Assembly: GCF_021018895.1 (NCBI RefSeq) | Contig: NC_079364.1 | Span: forward strand, 12,553,385 to 12,617,384 | Reading direction: 5' to 3' | Origin: Seriola aureovittata | Lineage: Eukaryota > Chordata > Actinopteri > Carangiformes > Carangidae | DNA length: 64,000 bases | In this document: piece after piece, positions 54,609-64,000 of the stretch | Layout of the letters: every line of letters begins with the position of its first letter | Position numbering within the stretch: the first letter of the stretch is position 1 | Position numbers and translations under genes: made by a program | The notes under the pieces: model-generated | Databases searched by the model: none | Told to the model about the DNA's origin: nothing | The model's input: only the letters and a program-made list of their open reading frames with translations

Positions 54609-56619
54609 AACACAACCTTTCCTGCCTGCTTCCACATCTGTGCATGTTTTATGCTTTTGTCAGACACAGATCACAAATCATTTCCTTACCTCAGCAGACC
54701 ATTGTTAGTTCCTGTGATTCCTGAGACAAGGAGAGATGTGTCACAGCGGGAGAGGGAGGTTGGAGCTGGTCGGTAAGGAATTTCTGCAGATCTGATGTCT
54801 TTCTCATGACTTGGAAAGTAGAGCAAAAGAAAAAAAAAAACTCCTCCATTATAAACTGCATAAACACATTGTGAGGGACACTTGCATGTGTTACACTTTG
54901 TCTCCACGGATTTTTTCAAGGCAAGCATTAATGAGGACCACCTGTTTGGTGAAGCCATGACATCGAAAACAAGAAGACTGAGAACTATGTCAGCAATGTG
55001 AGCAGTATATGGAAGTTCCAGGTGGCGTTTGTGGACCAGGTAGGATTTGCATGATGGATATTGTTTTAGTTATACCACCCTCTTTGTATAAATTTTGGTT
55101 TCTGCTATTCATAAAGCAAACTGTTAGCACACCGTGTAGATCCAGAGGGTTGTTTGAAAGAAAGATATAGTGAGAGAGAGAGAGGGAGAGAGGGATGTAC
55201 TCCACAGGGGAGTGTTTATGAAGAGATGTTCAGGGTGAATTCCTCAGATAAGTGACATGGCCTCTTTTTGTTCTGGATGAAGGAGAACACAGCACACCCT
55301 GGGCAGTGTATGGTAAACCTCAGAAACACATGCTCACTCGTGTGCTTGGAGTGTAAAGTGAGAAAGTAGGTTACAGTATAAAGGTATTTTAGAGCGATGC
55401 AGCTCTACTACTGCAGGATCAGTCTCCAATAATCAGCCTGATGATAAACAACTTCAATGCTCTGCTGTCTGCCTGTTTACAAGGCAGGATGCTTGAAAAG
55501 GAATCATTTATAATAAATGGCATCTGTAACACCAAGGTCAACCCCCCCCGCTCTCTTTCACACACATACAGACTGGCACATACACATACTTTGGGAGTGG
55601 GTAAATCAGCTGCATGGGGCCCTATACATAGTGTCAGGCTCAGTTGAGATCACAGCATTCTTCAGATTCCTGCCTGTAATTATACTGGACAGGTCTGATT
55701 CAGCTTTATATCTTTAATCCACAAACTCAGATGATGGTGCTGATCATCATCTGTTCCCACTATGTTCCACCGCACAATCAGACACACTCACAAACAGGCC
55801 ACAGAGAACAATCAGTCTGTGAGAGCCAAACAGAGGCTCCATCCATTTACTGCACCATTGTCATTTAAAAGCAGAACACTTATATTTTCTCTGCTGTGTG
55901 AAGCCTTGGTTTGTGTGTGTGTGTGTGTATGTGTGTACACACATGAGTTTATGTGCTCACATGTGTGGGTGTATGTAGGCGTTTAGAGGCTGTGTTTGCG
56001 CATGCGTGAATGTGCTTTGCATGTGTCAGCAGGCCAGGAGATACTCTATTAAACCACAGAGACCAATAAACGCAGCAGTGTGCCTGACAGAGTGGAGGAG
56101 GAGACGGAGAGAGGGCGAGGAAGGGGTAACCTCAACAGGGGATTGTAACAAATATGTGGAGTCTAATCCTCTCATTAGACAGCGGGGGGTGGGGGTGTGG
56201 TGCAATCAGATTCAAGTGGAGAGTTGCATGTGGGGAGACTAAGGCCTGGCAGATCACTGGGGAAGATGTCTGTGGCTATAAGAACATTATCTAATACAGA
56301 CACACACACACACATCAAAATTCTCTGTGTACACACAGAAATATATCCCCCAGGAAAACATCAGTTGCAAACACATAAGTGTGCAGATGATGATAAGTGA
56401 AACTGGGCTGCTGATGCAACAGTGGAAACCATGTTTCCACAGCGTCTCCATCTCCCTGACCCTGTCCATCTCCTTCTCACTCCTTCTCAAAGCTGAAAAA
56501 TAACACGAGTACGATTTCATTTTTAGAACAGTCTGAAATCAGTAATATATTCTCACACAAGTTTCTTTTCAATGAGGTATTGTATTCAGCTGCTTCTGGA
56601 AAGGCCAGGAATGACAGAG
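54609..56619. other. Intergenic, no gene recognised
   Basis: Contains an A run near 54830, a GA-rich patch at 55169-55195 and a TG microsatellite at 55911-55947. No coding signal. Confidence 0.6.
55911..55947. repeat. (TG)n microsatellite
   Basis: TG run interrupted by TA, followed by ACACACATG, so the locus is partly self-complementary. Confidence 0.9.
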
Positions 56620-57105
56620 TTAAATAAATTGCTTGACATTTGGGAAAATAGTTTTGGGAAGTTACTGCATATATCATCCCTGCAAAAATGCAACTTGTTG
56701 TTTTTTACACTTTGGTTTTTGTGGGGATTAAACAAACAAGATAAAATGTATTAATAAGTGAGCTTTAGAAGTTCTAGAGCAGCAGGTTTTTGTTTTTTTT
56801 TACTTTGAGACAGAGCCAGGCCAGAGGCTGTAGCTTCATATTAACTCGACAAGTATGAGAGTGGGATAAATCTTCTCTTCTGGGTCTCTGCACGAAAGCA
56901 AATAAAATGTATTTCCCAAAATGTCAAACTGAGCCAGGTTAGCTCTAGCCCTGTTTCCAGTCATTATGCTAAGCTAAGCTAGCCAACTGCTTGAGGTAGT
57001 TTATACCTATTATGCAGACATGAATATTGTGTCATTTTCTCATCTAATTCATGGAAAGACAGTAAATAATTGTATTTCTCTAAATGTTGAACTATTCCCT
57101 TAAAA
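56620..57105 (+). repeat. Dispersed percomorph repeat with GCTAAGCTAAGCTA core
   Basis: Contains GACAGAGCCAGGCCAGAGGC, ATTTCCCAAAATGTCAAACT, CCTGTTTCCAGTCATTATGC, TAAGCTAAGCTAG and a terminal AATGTTGAACTATTCCCTTA. The start AAATTGCTTGACATTTGGGA is roughly the inverted form of its end, suggesting terminal inverted repeats. This resembles another very common percomorph repeat. Confidence 0.6.
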
Positions 57106-57705
57106 TGATTATGTCCTGGTTTGGCCCTTTCTTACTGACCATACCATCATGTCACGTAGTCACATGAGCCACTTTTGTTCTTTTGTGATTTGTTTTCGGC
57201 ACAAATCATCAAGGAACAACTCTGTGTCCACCTCTTCTCTCCGTCTCTCCCACTACAAGCCTCCCCCTCCCCACCCCTTCCCCTCTCACAGGCGCGCTTT
57301 GAAGAAAAACATAGGACGTCTCATCTCAAAGGAGTGTTTTACATTCCATGTTCTGCAGCAGGCTGCGTCCACCGCTCCGAACAATGGAACATTGTTTTCA
57401 GAGTTTCCTATAATAAGATCTTAACAGTTCAGAGCTGTAATCTCATATTAGTGTGAATTTATACAGTGTGTGTGCAGATGTATGTATGTATGCTGCGTAT
57501 AATGCTGCATGCCCACGCGTGTAATCCTACCATTCTCCTTAAGCCTCCGTGCTCAATAAGCAATGCAGGAAAGGTCAGGAGAAAGTCAGCAGCTCGTGCT
57601 TGCGTCCGTACAGCAAAATTAGTAAGGATAACTCGTTGTTATTTTTTGGGAAGAAACTTATTGGGAACCTTTCTGGGAGGTTGCCTCTTTAGAGTTCCAC
57701 GCATG

Positions 57706-57713
57706 TATATATA
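57706..57713 (+). promoter_or_regulatory. TATA-like motif
   Basis: TATATATAG followed by CT-rich sequence, about 200 bases before the small open frame at 57917. It may be chance in AT-rich DNA. Confidence 0.2.
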
Positions 57714-57916
57714 GACACACACATTGACATAGACAAAGACTCCTCCCACCTCACTCCCTCTCTGCTTTCCCTTGAGCATCAGCTGAGTTGGCTTTCTTGT
57801 TAAGTAGTGCCAGGGAAGCTGTTCCTTCCTTGCCTCTGAATGTCAGTTATAGTTTGGGGTGATGACGGGCCCTGACCTGCTTTGCCCTGACACTTCTCCA
57901 TCAGAAATGCACAGCA

Positions 57917-58045
57917 ATGGTGGATCTGGGTCACGTCCCAGTGCCCGGTGCTGAGTCACTCCGCTGGCTCTACCTGTTCCAGACGCTCGCCGGGCTGGTT
58001 TGCCAGGAGACAGAGCAGCAAGGGGAGGGAGACCCATTTCATTGA
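57917..58045 (+). CDS. Small open frame with signal-like hydrophobic segment
   Basis: 42 codons from ATG to TGA at 58043-58045. Reads MVDLGHVPVPGAESLRWLYL then FQTLAGLVCQETEQQGEGDP and FH; residues 16-29 are hydrophobic after an arginine. It lies in a locally CpG-richer stretch downstream of a TATA-like motif, so it could be a first exon or microprotein. It has no recognised homologue and no clear donor site, and an overlapping ATG at 57907 opens another short frame. Chance is the likelier explanation. Confidence 0.15.
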   Translation: MVDLGHVPVPGAESLRWLYLFQTLAGLVCQETEQQGEGDPFH

Positions 58046-59682
58046 TTACTTTATCCTCCTTTTCCTCCTGTCATCTCTCTTTATGTGCATCCATCCTTTC
58101 TACCTCGAAAATCTCCTCTATCTTTTTCAGTCTTTCACTGACAGTATGCTGTTATTTATGGGAGGCAATTCGTTTTTAATCTAAGATTTATTTGTGTACG
58201 TCTGTATTTAACAAGGCATTAAAAAAAAAATCTCATGGTGTGTACGTCTTCATTTGACTACGCTGTCAAAATATTCACAGCCCGATTGTCGGTTCTCATC
58301 TTTGTGAAAAAGACAAACTGAACATAGAGCCAACAGTCCTTTTTCCTCCCTTTATTTCTGCCCTTTCTTATCTTTTCCTCCCACTTCACAAAGCACATTC
58401 TCTTACAAATCTGATGGCTTTACTGAATGAAGGTTACTTGTGTGGAGTTAAATCCAGCATGATTATCTTGGTATCTACATTTTCTCTTATATACACATAC
58501 ACAAAAGAAAACAGATTATTTTCTTATCATAACCTAGTTTAAGAATGTTATAGACCCACAGCCCATTTCACCAAAATTTACAACATGCAAGCTGTGATTT
58601 ACAACATGAGACATTTGCCTCTTAAGTTAATGTTGACGCAATTCACATATCAAAACAAGTTTCATACCCATGAGCATGCATCAGAAGTGTAATGAAATAT
58701 GATCCTGCAACCACTCGCAACAGACCCCTGGCTTTTAACCATTAACCCTGAACTGATCACAAAGTTTAAAGTAGAATGAAGTGACTGTAAAAAAAGAAGA
58801 AAAAAATCCTCCTGGATGTCAGCAATATACATTACTGGACTCTTGTAAATGGTTGCCATGACATAGATGATAGAAAATCAGCACTGTCAAATGATTACCC
58901 GCTGCACCTGGTTACCCAACAGAGACTGTAGTGATCCCCACTTGCACATGAGGTGTGACATGTAACATTAGAGGGCAGTAGACTGGGATCAGTGAGGGGC
59001 ACCAGGTTACACATTACAGCAACACCACAGGCTCGTCAAGCATTCATAATCCACATATGGCAGTCGATTGATTTCGCTCGGTGTAAAGCAAAAGTGAAAG
59101 GGAGAGTGAAATTTTATGTAGATTACATCAAAATACTTTATAAATATTTTCCACAGCACATACAGTATGTGAGGCTGATGTCTTGTTGGTTTTAGGTAAA
59201 TAAATAAATAAAGTTAAAAAGATATAAAGACAAAAAAGTTTTATCAGCCAACATACATTAATAACAAAAAGCGCTGCCCTGAAAATAAGAGCATGTAGAA
59301 ATGCCCCCAGCCAATCAAATGGAATATGTTCACCATTAAATGAAGTGAAAAATGAAATGCCAAACCGATTCAATATGTTTGTTTTCACTGGACAACAGTG
59401 TTCCATCACACTGTGCCGTGTTATGTCTTATCAAGTTTTCAGACTGTTTCTATCAAGCAATAGTGGGAACAACTGAATCACCATCTTCCACAAAGGCCTG
59501 GGGTGTTTTGTAGTTGCCTGCATGTCATTCTGCAGGGTCTTTCTCACATGTTGCAGTTGGTTGAAGTGTGTGTGTGCTGAGTACAAAGCACTGAGGAGCT
59601 GCCAGTGCCTGTGCGGTGGACATATGGCAATGCCGTGGGCCAGGGGCATCATGAGGGGGTGGAGGCACAGGGCACTGTGTGC

Positions 59683-59684
<2 letters not shown>
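58046..59684. other. Intergenic, no gene recognised
   Basis: No coding signal or known repeat identified. Confidence 0.6.
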
Positions 59685-59733
<49 letters not shown>

Positions 59734-59756
59734 TTGTGTAAGAGTGTGTGTGTGTT
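59685..59756. repeat. Long (TG)n microsatellite
   Basis: About 22 uninterrupted TG units from 59685, then imperfect TG with TA, TT and AGAG interruptions. It creates spurious long open frames on both strands (valine/cysteine and threonine/histidine runs). Confidence 0.97.
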
Positions 59757-62377
59757 GGGATGAATCTGTGACAAAGTTAAGGGATCTAATGAGGCGTGCA
59801 GGGGGTCAGCAACAGAAGGAGGTCCCGACACTTGCCTAGTGATTTTCTGTAAGTGTATCTGAGGGAGGAGCCTGTTTGAAGTCCTTGTTTCTCCAACACA
59901 ATAAGACCCCCACCCTTCCCACCCCACCCTATCCCCCCACCCACCCTTCATCTAACCCACACTTCTCATCTCAGTCCTTTTGTCCATCACCTTCACTTCA
60001 GTTTCTCTTTATTGGACCCAAAATACTTTTATAAGCAAGTGCACACACAATTTAATATCTAATAACAGTGAACAACAGAGACACCATCATGGAATATGAG
60101 GCTGAAATTTGGTTGTGTGTGTTGGGGGTTGGGTATGTTAACATGTGTATCTGCTGTGTATCCAGGCTGGAAGGATTCCTTTTTTTATGAGGCCTGCCTG
60201 ACTCATTCTGAAAACGCCAGCAGGAATTTAAGTCTTATATACAAACTGAGCCTTACACAGAATGCCCATCTTTGCAAATGGTGTAATTCATATGGAGCCT
60301 CGCTGGATAGGAGCACTAGTGTCATTTTACAAATGATCATTGTTTTCTGTAAAGAGAAAAATGTCTGCAATGTTCTTGTTCATGGTTATGGTGGTAAAAC
60401 ATGTCATTCTGAAGAAATGCAGAAACCGTTAATGTGTTTATAAGTTGTAAATGCTTATTTATTACTAGGCTGAATACAAAAAAAAAATCCCCCTCTCCCC
60501 CTTTCCCCCTCTCCCTCTCTGTTGAAGTAACTGGACATGAAAAGCTGGGATGACGATCTGCCACAGCCCTTTAGAGCCCTCCACAGTTAAACAAATGTTG
60601 ACAGCCCAAGACAAAAGGAACACAAAGAGCACTCTATAGATGATGTAAAACAATATTCACATTAATAAGGATATGCATTTACTTTTTTGTTTTGTGCCAG
60701 TTCATCTCAATCTTTTTCTGGAATTAATTTCTGGAGCCTTTCTCTTTATAGCTTTTATACAATCCAATGGCACGTCTCAGCTATTGTGCAACTGTGTAAA
60801 TCAGTTGTCAATTTGTTGGATTTTGTGAGACTTTGAGAAAACCAATCAAATTCAATCAAACAAACCCACAGGAGTTTGAAAAAAAAAAAAAATCTGACCA
60901 CCATTTACAGCCTTGTAGTATGTTTGTGTAGGTCTGTGACTGCTGTCCATGTGCCTGTAGCAGCTGGACAGTAGGTGACAGATGCTTCATGCTGCTATTT
61001 CCAGTTGGCTGCTAAGAAAGGCACTTTTCACATCTACCTGCCACAGAAGGATCATCAGCGTCGAATAGCTACTCTAGACTCAATTCAAGTACAATACAAA
61101 GTTGGGTGTATGGAGAGAGACAAAGAGAGAGTGCATTGAGGTTGGTTTTGCACCTGAAGCTAGCTTGTTCTTTACTTTTCCACATTCTGAATATGTATTC
61201 TTTACCTTAGTTATAACCCACAAAATGTGAGTGTGTGTGTGTTTGTGTGAGTGAGATAGAGAGAGAGAAAGGTGGGGGTTGTTAGTCGTAGTTGGAGAAG
61301 AATGTAGTATTTCAAGCTGTCATACCTGTCACTCAGTCCCTCTGTCAACTGGCCTATAATAATATCGTCCTGCACTACAGATTTACATATCCTCCTCATG
61401 GTTGGCATGAGAAGGAATTGTAGATATTGTAGGAATTTAAGGAATTGTAGAATTTTTATGATGACAGAGTTGAAAACAGTGGTGTTGACTCGGTGCCAAA
61501 CAGTAGTGACACATTCCTGCGTCAGGTTTAGTCAGAGTGTGTGCGTGTAAACCACAGAAGATCTACCTTTGTATTCAGCCTGCCATTCAGCTATAGGTTA
61601 ACCAGCTGACAAGCCACCTGCTGTGCTGAGCTGGCATGTCATTCAGAAGGTTTTACAGGTAGTAGAAATGATGGATGGGTAATCAAAGATGGGACAAGAT
61701 TCTTCTGAAACGTGTCAAATCCTCGATCGACTTTAAATCTATACAGTGACAGTCAATGCTGATACTGGCAGGCAGCTGCAAAGACACATCTGTCCCAGCC
61801 CATCGCTGTTCAACTCCCAGTGCATATACAACTATTTTGAGAAATACAAATCTGACAAAATGTATTGCTTCCTGGATTATTTTTCCTTTGCTGTACTAAA
61901 ACAGAGCCCTTATATTGTCTATATTTAAATACATCATGTCTTTTTTTTAATGCTATTATTGGACAGCGTCAATATAACAGGAAATGACATGAGAGAGAGA
62001 GATGGTGAATGACTTGCAACAAATGTATCTAGCCAGACGCAAACTGGGTGTGCAACGGTTTATGATCTGTGTCTTGTCCCCTAGGCACCCCAGTTATTCT
62101 TAAAATATTTATTATATAACAACTTAAACCACGTGGCTAAGGCCAAAATCATGGTCATGGTGAATACAACAATATTAAAAATTTCAATACTGACTAGTAT
62201 GAGGCAAAGGCAAAATGCTTACATCCCATCCATCACCCTGACACGTCACCTTACGTTTACTAAGCTTTATGAACTTTCTGCACTGGCACTGGCTGAACAC
62301 TGACATTCAACGTTATTCACTAATGCATAATTGTGTATGAAAGGAATTTGCAGGAAACAGGACTGGTCTGTATTTGA

Positions 62378-62409
<32 letters not shown>

Positions 62410-63877
62410 TGCATAACAGAATATCCTGCTTGAATAGCTTTCAGGTGGATGTTATCAAAGTTGACTACTCTGCTTGTAAGTAGGCTACTGCCTCTTGCAA
62501 GCAGACACACACGTGCACATTTGCACTTCTATGCCTGTGAGGTCCCCCATTTACATAATGCATTCTCTATCTGATCCCTTACTTTAACCTTAACTAATCT
62601 GAACCCTCAAACATTCCTGTAAAATGGCTAAAATGTCCTGACTTTCCAAAAACATCTTCTCTTTCTGGGAATAAAAGTTATATCTGTCCTCACAAAGACA
62701 GACATTCAAGATCACATAACCATACAGAGGGAGGGAGAGCGAGTTGCCGCTCAAACAGGTTGGGAAAGACCTCGGACATGAACCCCTGCAGGCTCCTCCT
62801 GAGAGCTGAGCTATCAGTTTCTATCTCTCCATCTGCTTCTATCTTCCTTCCCGACTGCAACTTTCTCTCTGCCTACCCCCTATACCTTCTGCTCTCGTCT
62901 GTTGTGTCCTTGCCCTACCCGTGCTGCCTTCAGGGTATCAGAGGTCATTTCATTTCATGTATAAATAATTCACCAGGGGCCATACAGCCAGTATACAGTG
63001 GCTGTCTTAAACAAGCAGCAGCTTTGATTTAGCTCTGTCACCAGAGGCACAGTGAAGGTCATCTCTCCCCAGTGGACACTCCTCTGCAGCCGTGCTGGCT
63101 GGGGCTGAAACAATTTACAGCTGGAATTTTATTACAAGGGCACAAATGCAGTTTCAGTATGCGTATGTTTAATAAAAATAGAACAGCCAAAGTGCTTTCT
63201 GTCTTAATATATTGATTAAAATAAAGTAGGTGGTGTGAAATGTGTTTCCTGTAGCTCCAGCTGCCACTAAAAGCACCTATATCTCCCATATAATCTTCAG
63301 GTAAAAAAAGCTGAACATTTGAAGAAGTGTACCCTGTTCTTTCAGAGTTTGGTTGTAACCTTGTTCCATTGTTCGTTGAAATTAATTGACAACAACGTAA
63401 GTGCTTTAGGTCAGAAAAGAAACATTTATGTAATCATAACGTAACATAACATAGTGGCCACATGACACCAGGAGACAGCTGAAGTGGTCAGAGAGAGGAA
63501 GGGACTTCTCACTGCATGTTTCCTGGGAACCTAAAGGGCCCAGGGGTTTGACCAAGGTGACTGCACACAGAATGAGTTTCCATCTCTAATCTAAAACACA
63601 CACACTGCCCTTACGCATTCCTTGTAAGCCACCCCTGTTGCACTGACCAGGCTGAGATAACAGGTGGAGTGGTTGTTCGATGTAAAACTATGTATGAGGA
63701 TGGTTTTGAAGACTTATGGCACATATGTTTGTTATATAATTCATGTGTTAAATACATGTATTAAAGCATAATTACTATAGTGTTTGTGTATATCGGTTTG
63801 TGTATTAAGAACACAATGAGCTAAGCCAATGAGCATGTGATTTATATTGGCATGCAGGAAGTGACCAATTCAACATT
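59757..63877. other. Intergenic, no gene recognised
   Basis: Low-complexity tracts at 61228-61270 (TG and GA) and 62379-62409 (TC then TG). The open frames at 60096-60443 and 62760-63032 lack domain features. The stretch 62940-63300 is higher in complexity, with MEF2-like A/T-rich motifs (TATAAATAATT, AAAAATAGAA), and could be a conserved non-coding element; I cannot test this. Confidence 0.55.
62379..62409. repeat. (TC)n(TG)n compound microsatellite
   Basis: About 11 TC units followed directly by about 5 TG units. Confidence 0.95.
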
Positions 63878-64000
63878 TTATAGGGGAACTCCACCAATTT
63901 CACACATCAAAATATGCTAAGCTATGCTTAAGGTCCTGGGCAGTACAACTGCGTATATATATTTAAAAAAAACAGTTATGTAAACCCTGTTTTTGCTTGA
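63878..64000 (+). repeat. Partial dispersed repeat at the window end
   Basis: Begins TATAGGGGAACTCCACCAAT then TTCACACATCAAAATATG. I recall similar GGGGAACTCCACC starts from an abundant fish repeat; the element is cut by the window edge. Confidence 0.4.

Noticed and set aside
59522..59951. Open frames on both strands over 59522-59951
   Set aside because: They run through the TG microsatellite, giving valine/cysteine or threonine/histidine runs; artefacts of the repeat.
60096..60443. 115-codon open frame on the plus strand
   Set aside because: No recognisable domain and low-complexity start (TG-rich); likely chance.
1..64000. CRISPR arrays, operons, tRNA or rRNA genes, endogenous virus genes
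   Set aside because: None seen: no spaced palindromic repeats, no cloverleaf with a GGTTCGA-type arm, no ribosomal RNA sequence and no retroviral or retroelement polymerase frame recognised.

Overview
The window is vertebrate nuclear DNA, almost certainly from a teleost and probably a percomorph. It has three multi-exon genes with canonical GT-AG introns, no bacterial-style gene packing, many CA/TG microsatellites, and several dispersed non-autonomous repeats that I recognise from memory as common in spiny-rayed fish genomes. About 4 kb of the 64 kb is protein-coding.

Layout. Positions 1-15919 (+) hold the 3' two thirds of a kidney-specific (KSP) cadherin gene, cdh16. Eleven exons encode 568 residues from the third cadherin repeat to the stop, and the 5' exons lie left of the window. 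Positions 15920-33708 are a gene-poor interval made largely of decayed repeats: three copies of one transposon-like family, a hAT-type element with degenerate target-site duplication, and others. Positions 33709-40684 (-) hold a complete seven-exon carbonic anhydrase gene, ca7 (262 aa), with a decayed Tc1/mariner-type transposon in its first intron. Positions 40685-41876 are a shared upstream region, also carrying a repeat copy. Positions 41877-48029 (+) hold a complete 20-exon nae1 gene (533 aa), the regulatory subunit of the NEDD8-activating enzyme. Positions 48030-64000 hold no gene I can recognise: mostly repeats, microsatellites, a G-rich/C-rich inverted pair, and two weak coding candidates (54481-54608 and 57917-58045).

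The genes are unrelated in function: renal/epithelial adhesion (Cdh16), cytosolic CO2/bicarbonate interconversion (Ca7) and neddylation (Nae1). Their order and orientation (cdh16 and ca7 tail-to-tail, ca7 and nae1 head-to-head) match the human 16q22.1 block NAE1-CA7-PDP2-CDH16 as I remember it, which supports orthology. PDP2, which lies between CA7 and CDH16 in human, is not visible here.

I did not find a convincing new biological system. The most useful leads are the unexplained candidate terminal exon at 54481-54608, the missing PDP2, the repeat copy inside the shared ca7/nae1 upstream region, and the inverted repeats flanking two cdh16 exons. All family assignments are from reading the sequence and memory; no database search was run.
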